Shown here: piece after piece, positions 1 through 10,565 of the stretch
Numbering within the stretch: the first letter of the stretch is position 1
Layout of the letters: each line of letters begins with the position of its first letter
NCBI GenBank assembly: GCA_035714365.1
Contig: DASTMB010000084.1
Coordinates: 1 to 64,000, forward strand
Direction: 5' to 3'
Length of the DNA: 64,000 nucleotides
DNA from: Mycobacteriales bacterium
GTDB lineage: Bacteria; Actinomycetota; Actinomycetes; BP-191
Position numbers and translations under genes: made by a program
Notes under the pieces: generated by a model
Databases searched by the model: none
What the model was told of the DNA's origin: nothing
The model's input: the letters and a program-made list of their open reading frames with translations, nothing else

Positions 1-273
1 CCGCCGCGCGCCCGCCCGCCGCCGCGCGCTCCCGGCACCACCGACACCTTCACCTCGGGGAGACCGCACCCTCACCGCCAAACGGCTGCGCGCGTACCGG
101 CGCGCGGGATAGCGTGGAGGTCCGGACGCCGTCCGGCTACGCGGTCGTCGTGAGGACCAGTCGATGCGAGCAGCGCGACAGCGGGACGGGCACCACCCGC
201 TGCGTGCCGCCGGGGCGTCCACCCCCGTCGTTCCCTCCCGGCCCGCGGCTGTGCGCTCGGCGAGGAGAGCCTG
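1..273. other. Window edge and hpf upstream region
   Basis: No gene can be supported here. One forward frame is open from the window edge to a TAG at 110-112, but its third codon positions are not strongly GC-biased, so it is only a weak candidate for the tail of an upstream gene. The rest is the presumed promoter and leader region of hpf; I see no clear -35/-10 pair. Confidence 0.3.
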
Positions 274-873
274 ATGGACATCGTGGTCAAGGGCCGCAGG
301 GCCGACGTCTCCGAGAAGTTCCGTCAGCACGCGACCGAGAAGCTCTCCAAGGTGGAGCGGCTCGACCACCGGATCATCCGGCTCGAGGTCGAGGTCTGCC
401 ACGAGCAGAACCCGCGTCTGGCCGCCGTGCGGGACCGCGTCGAGGTCACCTGCCTGTCCAAAGGACCGATCATCCGGGCCGAGGCCGCCTCGACCGATCC
501 GTACGTCGCGCTCGACCTCGCCCTGGACAAGCTGGAGTCCCGGTTGCGCCGCGCCGCGGACAAGCGCCGGGTCCATCACGGTTTCCGCACGCCTGAGTCG
601 ATACACTCGCCCGCGGCGCACGCGAACGGCTCGCAGCCCCCGGCTGCACCGGACGCGGACGCCGCCGATAGTCCCGACCTGGAGGAGGCGGGCGGCGTCG
701 TCGTTCGGGAGAAGATGTTCGAGGGCACTCCGATGACCCTCGACGAGGCCCTGTTCCAGATGGAGCTCGTGGGCCACGACTTCTTCCTCTTCCCGGACTC
801 CGACACCGGCCTTCCCAGCGTGGTCTATCGGCGGAAGGGGTACGACTACGGCGTGATCCGGCTCGCCCAGTGA
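274..873 (+). CDS. hpf: Ribosome hibernation promoting factor, long form
   Basis: This 199-residue protein is a long-form HPF, which in this family dimerises 70S ribosomes into inactive 100S particles in stationary phase or starvation. The N-terminal ~100 residues match the S30AE/YfiA fold (start MDIVVKGRRADVSEKF). A charged, alanine-rich linker follows, then a C-terminal dimerisation domain (residues ~145-199) with the typical stretches FEGTPMTLDEALFQMEL and FFLFPDSDTG. The ATG follows a GGCGAGGAGAG ribosome-binding sequence at good spacing. The next gene is an orphan LuxR-type response regulator, a pairing found in other actinobacteria near secA. Function is confident; the regulatory link to the neighbour is inference. 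Confidence 0.95.
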   Translation: MDIVVKGRRADVSEKFRQHATEKLSKVERLDHRIIRLEVEVCHEQNPRLAAVRDRVEVTCLSKGPIIRAEAASTDPYVALDLALDKLESRLRRAADKRRVHHGFRTPESIHSPAAHANGSQPPAAPDADAADSPDLEEAGGVVVREKMFEGTPMTLDEALFQMELVGHDFFLFPDSDTGLPSVVYRRKGYDYGVIRLAQ

Positions 874-901
874 GCCGCGCCAGAACGTCCGAGGAGGACG
901 T

Positions 902-1609
902 GTGACGGAGGACGACGCGGCGGTCGCGCCCGCGAGCGCCGGGACCGGCGAACCGATCCGGGTGCTCGTCGTCGACGACCACGCGCTGTTCCGCCGCGGC
1001 CTGCAGATGGTCCTCGAGCAGGAGGAGGACATCGAGGTCGTCGGCGAGGCCGGCGACGGTGCCGAGGCGGTCGAACGTGCCGCCGACTCGATGCCGGACA
1101 TCGTCCTGATGGACGTCCGGATGCCCAAGCGTGGTGGCATCGACGCCTGCACGGCGATCAAGGACGCGGTGCCGAGCGCCAAGATCATCATGCTGACGAT
1201 CAGCGACGAGGAGGCCGACCTCTACGACGCGATTAAGGCGGGCGCCTCCGGCTACCTGCTCAAGGAGATCTCCATCGAGGAGGTCGCCGCGGCGATCCGT
1301 GCCGTCAACGAGGGCCAGTCGCTGATCTCGCCGTCGATGGCGTCGAAGCTGCTCACCGAGTTCGCGTCGATGATCAAGCGCACGGACGACCGCCAGCAGG
1401 TCCCGACGCCGCGCCTCACCGACCGCGAGATGGAGGTCCTCAAGCTCGTCGCGAAGGGCCTCAACAACCGCGACATCGCCAAGCAGCTCTTCATCTCCGA
1501 GAACACCGTGAAGAACCACATCCGCAACATCCTGGAGAAGCTCCAGCTCCACTCGCGGATGGAGGCCGTGGTCTACGCCGTCCGCGAGAAGCTGCTCGAG
1601 ATCACCTGA
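902..1609 (+). CDS. NarL/FixJ-family response regulator
   Basis: A 235-residue two-component response regulator. After ~18 disordered residues comes a receiver domain (VLVVDDHALFRRGL), with the likely phosphoacceptor Asp71 in IVLMDVRMPK, a Thr in the MLTISD strand and a Lys in YLLKE. The C-terminal third is a LuxR-type helix-turn-helix (LTDREMEVLKLVAKGLNNRDIA). The GTG start is preceded by GAGGAGGAC. No histidine kinase lies nearby, so it is an orphan here. It sits 28 bp after hpf and may be co-transcribed. The signal and targets cannot be read from the sequence. Confidence 0.93.
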   Translation: MTEDDAAVAPASAGTGEPIRVLVVDDHALFRRGLQMVLEQEEDIEVVGEAGDGAEAVERAADSMPDIVLMDVRMPKRGGIDACTAIKDAVPSAKIIMLTISDEEADLYDAIKAGASGYLLKEISIEEVAAAIRAVNEGQSLISPSMASKLLTEFASMIKRTDDRQQVPTPRLTDREMEVLKLVAKGLNNRDIAKQLFISENTVKNHIRNILEKLQLHSRMEAVVYAVREKLLEIT

Positions 1610-1625
1610 CGCGCCGGCGGTGGCG

Positions 1626-2849
1626 TCACGCCACCGCCGCCCGCAACGGCGCCGCCAGCTCCGGCGGCGACACCCGCTCGACCGCCACGGCGTCGCAGCC
1701 GACCCACGTCGCCGCCTCCCGCAACGCCGCCGCCGTCCCGGCGAGCGCGCCGGTCGCGGCCCGCCCGCCGAGGGCCGCCAGCTCGAACGTCACCTGCCGT
1801 GCGACCAGCGTCCGCCCGGCGCGCGCCGGGTCGACGCGGCCGACCAGCCGCCCGCCGGTGAGCACCGGCATCGCGAAGTAGCCGTACTCGCGCTTCTCCT
1901 TCGGCGTGTACGCCTCGAGCCGGTGCCGCATGCCGAAGAGGCGTTCCATCCGCTCGCGGTACCAGACCAGCGAGTCGAACGGCGACAGCAACGTCGTCCG
2001 CGACCGCGTCGGCACCGCGCCGGCGGACAGCGCCGCGAGCGCGTCCGGCGCGGCCCACGCCTGGTCCCGCCAGCCCGCGACGCGTACCGGCACCAGCCCG
2101 GCGTCGGCCGCGAGCGCCCCGGCCGAGGCCACGCCGAACGGCGCCGAGAAGTACCGCGCCAGGTCCGCCGCGGTCGCGACCCCCAGCGCCGCGCCGGCGT
2201 GCGCGAGCAGCCGCCGCCGGCACTCGTCGTCGCTCAGCTCGGTGCCGAGCAGCGGCGCGGGGATGGCGCGCTCCGGCAGGTCGTAGACGCGCCGCCACCC
2301 GGTGCGCCGCGTGACGACGACCTCCCCCCAGCGGAACAGGTCCTCGGCGGCGATCTTCGTGTCGGACCAGTCCCACCAGACGCCGCCGCGCTTGGCGCCG
2401 CCGAGCTCGGTCGCGGTGAGCGGCCCGCGCTCCCGCAACGCCGCCAGCACGGCCGCGCGCGACGCCTCGCCGGTCCGCCGCCGCGGGTGCTGCCGGGCCG
2501 CCTGCTCGCGGCGGACGACGCCGTACGCGGGCCACTCCTCGATCGGCAGGATGCACGCGGCGTGCGACCAGTACTCGAACGCCGTCGCCGGCTCCGACCA
2601 GTACGCCGCCTCGACGGCGGCCCGCGGGACGGCGCCGAGGCGGGCGTACGCCACCAGCTCGTGCGAGCGGGCCAGCACCGAGATGGTGTCGAGCTGCACC
2701 GCGCCGACGTGCCGCAGCACGGCGCCGACCCGCCCGGCGGCCGCAACGCCGCCGGCCCGGCCGCGCGCCCCGGACGCCGCCGTCCCCGCCGCCAGCCCCT
2801 GCGCCCGGACGGCGAGCCGCCGCGCCTCCACCGCCGTGAGTTCGTCCAC
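1626..2849 (-). CDS. YcaQ/AlkZ-like winged-helix DNA glycosylase family protein
   Basis: A 407-residue protein of the winged helix DNA-binding family (formerly DUF1006), which includes E. coli YcaQ and Streptomyces AlkZ, glycosylases that unhook DNA interstrand crosslinks. Near residue 60 is the segment AVQLDTISVLARSHELV. Its Q-L-D fits the Q-hydrophobic-D catalytic motif that I recall for YcaQ, as opposed to Q-hydrophobic-Q in AlkZ. Later conserved family features include the WYRERMERLFG segment and a terminal domain with EYGYFAMPVL. Start is GTG at 2849. It lies between the response regulator and secA on the opposite strand, alone. Family membership is confident; substrate is inferred. Confidence 0.82.
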   Translation of the reverse strand: MDELTAVEARRLAVRAQGLAAGTAASGARGRAGGVAAAGRVGAVLRHVGAVQLDTISVLARSHELVAYARLGAVPRAAVEAAYWSEPATAFEYWSHAACILPIEEWPAYGVVRREQAARQHPRRRTGEASRAAVLAALRERGPLTATELGGAKRGGVWWDWSDTKIAAEDLFRWGEVVVTRRTGWRRVYDLPERAIPAPLLGTELSDDECRRRLLAHAGAALGVATAADLARYFSAPFGVASAGALAADAGLVPVRVAGWRDQAWAAPDALAALSAGAVPTRSRTTLLSPFDSLVWYRERMERLFGMRHRLEAYTPKEKREYGYFAMPVLTGGRLVGRVDPARAGRTLVARQVTFELAALGGRAATGALAGTAAALREAATWVGCDAVAVERVSPPELAAPLRAAVA

Positions 2850-3002
2850 GCGGGCACCTTACGGACCCCCTGTGACGTTGTATCCGGCAACCCCGGCACG
2901 GGCGGGCCACCCGACCGCCTACCATGACCGCATCGGCGGAGCACCCGCCGTACCCTCCGGCTGCCCTACGCCCGGAGGACACCGACGAGGAGTGCGCACC
3001 CG

Positions 3003-6002
<3,000 letters not shown>

Positions 6003-6005
6003 CGG

Positions 6006-6551
6006 TCAGCCGAGCTGGAGGGCGGTGACGAGCCACCGCCCGTCGACGCCCTCCAGCCGCAGCGCCAGCGCGCCGGCGCGCGCCCCGCGCTGCACGACGG
6101 CGCTCACCTCCGCGACGCCGGGCACCGGCTCGCTCACGAGCACGCGGCGCAGCGTCACGACCCACGGCGTCGACCGGTGCGCCGCGACGAGTGGCTCCAG
6201 CTCCGCGAACACGTCCGCCGACGTCCACCGCATGAGCTGGCCCACCGGCCGCGTGCCGGCGAGCGTCTCCAGCACCGCGCGCACCAGGATCGCCGCCCGC
6301 GGCCGCGGGTCCTCCAGGTCCTCGCGCGGCGTCCGCACCGGGTCGAACGCGCCGTCGTCCTCGACGTCCGGCTCCGGCACCAGCCGCAGCGCCGGCGCCG
6401 CCCCGCGCGGCGCGTACGGCGCCAACGCCAGCGAGCCGCGGATGACCGGGTGCCGCGGGCCGTCGTCGTACTCCGGCTCGCAGTCGGGGATGCGCCGGGC
6501 CGTCACGCGCAGCCGCGGCGGCGCGTACGGCTCGACCGGCGCCGCGGTCAC
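6006..6551 (-). CDS. Rv3235-family protein
   Basis: A 181-residue protein beginning at GTG (6551), which overlaps the stop of the upstream LysM gene by four bases (GTGA). The N-terminal ~85 residues are Pro/Ala/Arg-rich and probably flexible. The C-terminal ~95 residues form the compact domain seen in M. tuberculosis Rv3235 homologues, with a helix (AAILVRAVLETLAGTRPVGQL) followed by beta strands (VVTLRRVLVSEPVPGVAEV) and the ending GRWLVTALQLG. Homologues lie close to secA in many actinobacteria, as here. Function is unknown; the fold resembles small alpha+beta domains but no catalytic motif is visible. Translational coupling with the LysM protein suggests they work together. Confidence 0.78.
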   Translation of the reverse strand: MTAAPVEPYAPPRLRVTARRIPDCEPEYDDGPRHPVIRGSLALAPYAPRGAAPALRLVPEPDVEDDGAFDPVRTPREDLEDPRPRAAILVRAVLETLAGTRPVGQLMRWTSADVFAELEPLVAAHRSTPWVVTLRRVLVSEPVPGVAEVSAVVQRGARAGALALRLEGVDGRWLVTALQLG

Positions 6552-7552
6552 CGCGCGCTCCCGGGGGCGGCGAGGCGCTGGCCGGGGAGGATGCGGTCCG
6601 GGTCGGGGCCGATGACGGCGCGGTTGGCGGCGTACCAGCGTGGCCACTCGGCCGCGATCGCGGCGGGCGTTGCGCCCGGGCCGAGGTGGCGCGCCGCGAT
6701 GTCCCAGAGCGTGTCGCCGCGGTGCACCACGACCGCGCCGTCCGGCACCGGTCGCGGCGCCGGCCCCGGCACCGGCACGAACGGGTCGGTCGTCGCGACC
6801 AGCGGCGCCGCCGGGGGCGCGGCCGGGCGGTCCAGCGGCGGCGCGACCGGGACGCCGGTCCGCGCGGCCGGGTGCGACGGCGCCGGGTACGGCGTGGCGC
6901 GCGGCGCCGCCGGGTGCCGCGACGGCGTCACCAGCGTCACCGCCGGCCGGTCGAACGGCCCCGCTCCCCGCCCCGGGTCGGCCGCGGCCGGGCCGGCCGC
7001 CAGCACGCCGGTGGCGGCGGTGACGAGGGCGACGCCGAGGACGCGTTCGGCGAGGCGGCGGAACGAGCCCGGCACCCGGTGCCCCGCGCCCGCCGCGACC
7101 GCCAGCAGCGCGAACGCCAGCCAGGCCAGGCAGCCGTACGCCGCCACCGTCGCGAACGCGAGCACCCGCGCCTCCGCGGGCGGCGCCGCGAGCCAGCGCG
7201 GGAGGTCGGTGAGGCCGCGTGGCCAGTCGGAGGGGCCGGCGTACGCCAGCAGCGCGGCGGCGCCGGCCAGCGCGAGCAGCGCGAGGACGAGGCGAACGCC
7301 GCTCGCCGCACGCCGCGACGACCCCGCCGGCCGCGCGGCCCGCGACGGCCCCGTCGCGCTCGGGGACGGCGGCGACCCCGCGGACAGCGCCGCCCCCGCC
7401 GCGCACGGCGGCGACCCCGCGGACAGCGCCGCGTCCGTGGACCACGCCGCCCCGGTCGGCCGCACGGCCCCCGCCGCCCCGGTCGGCCGCCCGGCGCCTG
7501 CCGTCGGCCGCGCTCCGGCCCGCCCGCGCCCGGCCCCCGTGTCCGCTCCCAT
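6548..7552 (-). CDS. Membrane protein with C-terminal LysM domain
   Basis: A 334-residue protein. The first ~75 residues are a low-complexity Ala/Gly/Pro region with a short internal duplication of AALSAGSPP. Two clear hydrophobic segments (residues ~80-102 and ~118-145) and a third (~160-180) follow. After a Pro-rich linker, residues ~278-330 form a LysM peptidoglycan-binding module (VVVHRGDTLWDIAARHLG ... ILPGQRL). I chose ATG at 7552 because GGAGG lies five bases upstream; a GTG at 7564 would overlap that site. It is coupled to the Rv3235-like gene and divergent from the gene at 7642. Probably cell-envelope associated; the exact role is unknown. Confidence 0.8.
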   Translation of the reverse strand: MGADTGAGRGRAGARPTAGAGRPTGAAGAVRPTGAAWSTDAALSAGSPPCAAGAALSAGSPPSPSATGPSRAARPAGSSRRAASGVRLVLALLALAGAAALLAYAGPSDWPRGLTDLPRWLAAPPAEARVLAFATVAAYGCLAWLAFALLAVAAGAGHRVPGSFRRLAERVLGVALVTAATGVLAAGPAAADPGRGAGPFDRPAVTLVTPSRHPAAPRATPYPAPSHPAARTGVPVAPPLDRPAAPPAAPLVATTDPFVPVPGPAPRPVPDGAVVVHRGDTLWDIAARHLGPGATPAAIAAEWPRWYAANRAVIGPDPDRILPGQRLAAPGSAR

Positions 7553-7573
7553 GGCCGCCTCCACTTGATGTCA

Positions 7574-7593
7574 TTTACTTGCGTTTACTTGTG
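7574..7593. repeat. Tandem 10-bp direct repeat in a divergent promoter
   Basis: Two head-to-tail copies of TTTACTTGYG (7574-7583 and 7584-7593) sit in the AT-richer gap between the LysM gene and the divergent gene at 7642. A looser third copy (CACTTG on the same strand) lies at 7562-7567. Ten-base spacing puts both copies on the same DNA face, as expected for a regulator site, but no regulator is identified. Confidence 0.5.
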
Positions 7594-7641
7594 TACGCCA
7601 CTGACCACATCGCGTCAAGTCGCGGGTGGCATGCTGGGCGG

Positions 7642-8196
7642 GTGGAACGGTGGGCGGCGTTGTTCGCGGACCTGGAGGCCGAGCTCGACGCGGCCGAGGC
7701 GGCGGAGCTCGACGCGGAGGTGCGGGACCGGGCGCGCCGCGAGGTCGCGCGGCTGCACCTCGCCGACCGCCTCGCCCCCGCGGTCGGGCACCCGGTGACG
7801 GTGACGACGCTCGGCGCCGGGACGGTGCGCGGCACGCTCGCCGACGCCGCGCCGGAGTGGCTGCTGCTCGCCGGCGACCCGGCGGGGGAGTGCCTGGTGC
7901 CGGCCCGCGCCGTCCTCGGCATCGGCGGGCTCGGTGCCGCGTCGACCGAGCCGGGCACCGGTGGGGCCGCCCGCGCCCGGCTGACGCTCGGCTACGCCGT
8001 CCGCGCGCTCGCCCGCGCGCGCACGCCGGTGGCGGTGACGTTGCTGGACGGCAGCGCGCTGCACGGCACGCTGGACCGGGTGGGCGCGGACTTCGCGGAG
8101 CTGGCGGAGCACCCGGCGGGCGAGGCGCGGCGGCCGGGGCTGGTGCGGTCGGTGCGGACGGTGCCGTTCGCGGCGATCGCCGCGGTCCGCAGCTAG
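7642..8196 (+). CDS. Conserved actinobacterial protein of unknown function
   Basis: A 184-residue protein with a GTG start at 7642. The N-terminus (ERWAALFADLEAELDAAEAAEL) is a predicted amphipathic, Glu/Ala-rich helix, followed by two beta-rich halves that look alike: PVTVTTLGAGTVRGTLADAAPEWLLL and PVAVTLLDGSALHGTLDRVGADFAEL. These read as two Sm-like or barrel-like repeats, which is my inference from the pattern. No signal peptide or membrane segment is present. The stop codon overlaps the convergent HTH gene stop in a shared CTAG. Homologues accompany the same HTH/SAF neighbourhood in other actinobacteria as far as I recall. Function unknown. Confidence 0.72.
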   Translation: MERWAALFADLEAELDAAEAAELDAEVRDRARREVARLHLADRLAPAVGHPVTVTTLGAGTVRGTLADAAPEWLLLAGDPAGECLVPARAVLGIGGLGAASTEPGTGGAARARLTLGYAVRALARARTPVAVTLLDGSALHGTLDRVGADFAELAEHPAGEARRPGLVRSVRTVPFAAIAAVRS

Positions 8197-8438
8197 TCGA
8201 ACGTCGCGTCGTCCGGCACGCCGCGCGCGCCGAGCGGGTGCGTGGCGACGAACTGCTTGGTCTCGGCGTACATCCGCTGGATGTAGCTCTCCAGCTCGCT
8301 CTCCTCGACGCGCCACTGGCCGCGGCCGCCGATCTTGATGGCGGGCAGCTCGCCGGAGCGGACGAGCGCGTACGTCTGCGCCGCGGAGATGTTGAGCACC
8401 TCGGCCACGTCGGCCAGTTGCAGGAAACGCTTCGCCAT
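8193..8438 (-). CDS. Excisionase-type (MerR-like) helix-turn-helix protein
   Basis: An 81-residue DNA-binding protein with the helix-turn-helix and wing typical of excisionase/BldC-type regulators: FLQLADVAEVLNISAAQTYALV (recognition helix region), then IKIGGRGQWRVEESELESYI (wing and last helix). A short C-terminal tail follows. ATG at 8438. It is convergent with the preceding gene and divergent from the SAF/CpaE pair; a 16-bp palindrome lies in the 57-bp gap between them. It may regulate that pair or itself, but this is inference from position. Confidence 0.87.
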   Translation of the reverse strand: MAKRFLQLADVAEVLNISAAQTYALVRSGELPAIKIGGRGQWRVEESELESYIQRMYAETKQFVATHPLGARGVPDDATFD

Positions 8439-8472
8439 GCGCGTCAGTATGCCTGCGGTGGCGGACGTTTGC

Positions 8473-8488
8473 GTCCACACCTGTGGAC
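8473..8488. promoter_or_regulatory. Candidate operator palindrome
   Basis: GTCCACA-CC-TGTGGAC is a perfect 7+7 inverted repeat with a two-base centre, located between the divergent HTH gene (start 8438) and the SAF gene (start 8496). Symmetry and placement suggest a repressor or autoregulatory site. The binding protein is unknown. Confidence 0.5.
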
Positions 8489-8495
8489 ATACCTG

Positions 8496-9242
8496 GTGGA
8501 CGAACCGGACGATGCCGTACCGTTCCGCCTCGTGGCCGACCCGACCTCGCCGCCGGCGACCCGCCTGCGGCAGCCGAAGTGGACCGACGCGCGGCTCGTC
8601 GCGGGTGTCCTCCTCGTGCTGCTGGCGGTCGTGCTCGGCGCCGCGGTGATCAGCGCGGCGGACAAGAGCGTCCAGGTCTGGGCGGTACGCCGCCCGCTCG
8701 CCGCCGGCACCTCGCTCGCGAAGGCGGACCTGGTGGCGCGCCGGGTGCGGCTGTTCGGCGCGGACCGCGAACGCTACGTCGACGTCCGCCGCGGCGACCC
8801 GGCGGGACGGGTGCTGACCCGCGACGTGGGGGAGGGCGAGCTGCTGCCGAAGGCGGCGCTCGGCGACCCGGCCGCCGCGCCCGCGACCCGCATCGTCGGC
8901 CTGCCGATGAGCCGCGCGCACGCGCTCGCGGGCGACGTGCGCAAGGGGCAGCGGGTCGACGTCGTCGCGACGCGCAAGACGTCGGCGGGCGGGTTCACGA
9001 CCTACGCCGTGGTCCGCCGGGTGCTCGTCGTGGAGGTCTCGAAGCCGTCCGGCGGCTTCGGCGCCGGCCGCAACGACCTCGTGGTGATGATCCAGGTCGA
9101 GCCGGACCAGGCGCTGCGGGTGCTGGCGGCGGTGCAGAGCGGCGAGCTGGACCTCGCGCTCGTGCTGCCGGGCAGCGACGGCCCCGGCGATGTCGGCGAC
9201 GACCCGGTCGTCACCGGCGCGACGCCGCGCCCGACGCCGTGA
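8496..9242 (+). CDS. SAF-domain (CpaB/RcpC-like) membrane protein
   Basis: A 248-residue protein with a single membrane anchor near residues 29-52 (RLVAGVLLVLLAVVLGAAVI), then a SAF domain (KSVQVWAVRRPLAAGTSLAKADLVARRVRL) of the type found in pilus-assembly CpaB/RcpC. The second half has the strand-rich CpaB-like region (VVATRKTSAGGF, VVRRVLVVEV). Start is uncertain: GTG 8496 places the operator palindrome 8 bp upstream, while GTG 8532 would also keep the whole domain (236 residues); neither has a strong ribosome-binding site. It is translationally coupled (GTGA) to the CpaE-like ATPase. A second SAF/CpaE pair lies in the tad operon at 30647-32592. Confidence 0.78.
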   Translation: MDEPDDAVPFRLVADPTSPPATRLRQPKWTDARLVAGVLLVLLAVVLGAAVISAADKSVQVWAVRRPLAAGTSLAKADLVARRVRLFGADRERYVDVRRGDPAGRVLTRDVGEGELLPKAALGDPAAAPATRIVGLPMSRAHALAGDVRKGQRVDVVATRKTSAGGFTTYAVVRRVLVVEVSKPSGGFGAGRNDLVVMIQVEPDQALRVLAAVQSGELDLALVLPGSDGPGDVGDDPVVTGATPRPTP

Positions 9243-10510
9243 GGGTCCCGGTCCTCACAGCCGTCACGGACGCGCGGTGGGAGTCGGGCCTGGTGCAGGC
9301 GTTCGAGACCGGCGACCACGGCGTCGCGGTGGTCCGCCGCTGCGTCGACCTGGCCGACCTGCTCGCGACCGCCGCCACCGGCACCGCGCGCGCCGTGCTG
9401 CTGTCGAGCGACCTGCGCCGCCTGGACCGCGACGCGCTGGCCCGGCTCGCGGTCGCCGGCGTCGCCGTCGTCGGCCTCGTCTACGGCGGCGACGAGCAGG
9501 CCGAACGCCGCCTCCGCCAGCTCGGCGTCCTGCACGTGCTGCCGGCGGACGCGCCCGCCGCCGACATCGCCGCGGCCGTCGTGGACGCCGTCGAGTCGGT
9601 CGGCGTCACGCCGGCCCCCGTCGCCGCGCCGACCGACCCGCGGGGCGCGCTGCCCGACCTGCCGCCGCCGCCGGACCTCGACCTGCCCGACGTGCCGCTC
9701 GGCAGCGGCCGCGTCGTCGCCGTGTGGGGGCCGACCGGCGCGCCCGGCCGGACGACGCTGGCGGTGACGCTGGCGACCGAGCTCGCCGACCTGGGCGTGC
9801 CGACGGCGCTGGTCGACGCCGACGTCTACGGCGGCGCCGTCGCCCAGGCGCTCGGCCTGCTGGACGAGGCGCCGGGCCTCGCGCACGCCGTCCGCCTCGC
9901 CAACACCGGCCTGCTCGACCTGCCCGGCCTCGCCGAGCTGGCCCGGCGGATCGGCGACCACCTGCGCGTCCTCACCGGCATCACCCGGCCCGAACGCTGG
10001 CCCGAGCTGCGCCCCGCTGGCGTCGAGGCGGTGCTCGCGCTCTGCCGCCAGCTCGCGGCGTTCACCGTGGTCGACTGCGCGTTCTCGCTGGAGCAGGACG
10101 AGGAGCTCGCCTACGACCAGTCCGCCGCCCGCCGCAACGGCGCCACGCTCACCGTGCTCGACCAGGCGGACACCGTCGTCGCCGTCGGCTCGGCCGACCC
10201 GGTCTCGTTGCAACGGCTCGTGCGCGGCCTCAGCGACCTCGCCGCGGCGGTGCCCGGCGTCACGCCGCAGGTCGTCGTCAACCGGGTGCGCAACGGCGTG
10301 ATGCCCGGCGACCCGGAGAAGGAGATCGCGGCGGCGCTGGACCGGTACGCGGGCGTGACCCCGGCGGCGTTCCTGCCGTACGACCTCGGCGCGGCGGACG
10401 AGGCGGCGATGCGCGGCCGCTCGCTCGGCGAGGTGGCGCCGCGGTCGGCGCTTCGGCTGGCGGTCCGCGCCCACGCGCAGCGCCTCGCCGGCGTGCCCGC
10501 CGGCCGGTAG
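9239..10510 (+). CDS. CpaE/MinD-like P-loop ATPase
   Basis: A 423-residue protein. The N-terminal ~110 residues look like a receiver-like or CpaE-type N-domain (PVLTAVTDARWESGLV ... VVGLVYGGDEQAERRLRQLG). After a Pro-rich linker comes a MinD/ParA-type ATPase domain starting at residue ~160 (VVAVWGPTGAPGRTTLAVTL), with TALVDADVYGG downstream. The Walker A lysine is replaced by Arg (GAPGRTT), and the signature lysine of deviant Walker A motifs is absent. As I recall, this variant recurs in actinobacterial homologues, so it may be a family feature rather than decay. It overlaps the SAF gene by four bases and probably acts with it at the membrane. Nucleotide hydrolysis is uncertain. Confidence 0.8.
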   Translation: MRVPVLTAVTDARWESGLVQAFETGDHGVAVVRRCVDLADLLATAATGTARAVLLSSDLRRLDRDALARLAVAGVAVVGLVYGGDEQAERRLRQLGVLHVLPADAPAADIAAAVVDAVESVGVTPAPVAAPTDPRGALPDLPPPPDLDLPDVPLGSGRVVAVWGPTGAPGRTTLAVTLATELADLGVPTALVDADVYGGAVAQALGLLDEAPGLAHAVRLANTGLLDLPGLAELARRIGDHLRVLTGITRPERWPELRPAGVEAVLALCRQLAAFTVVDCAFSLEQDEELAYDQSAARRNGATLTVLDQADTVVAVGSADPVSLQRLVRGLSDLAAAVPGVTPQVVVNRVRNGVMPGDPEKEIAAALDRYAGVTPAAFLPYDLGAADEAAMRGRSLGEVAPRSALRLAVRAHAQRLAGVPAGR

Positions 10511-10565
10511 CGCAGGAACGGCGGCCGCCCGCGCCGAATCCTCCCCTCCCGGAGGGGGGACCCAG

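Noticed and set aside
1-112. Tail of an upstream gene (for example comF)
   Set aside because: One frame is open to TAG 110-112, but codon third positions are not GC-biased and no family segment can be recognised.
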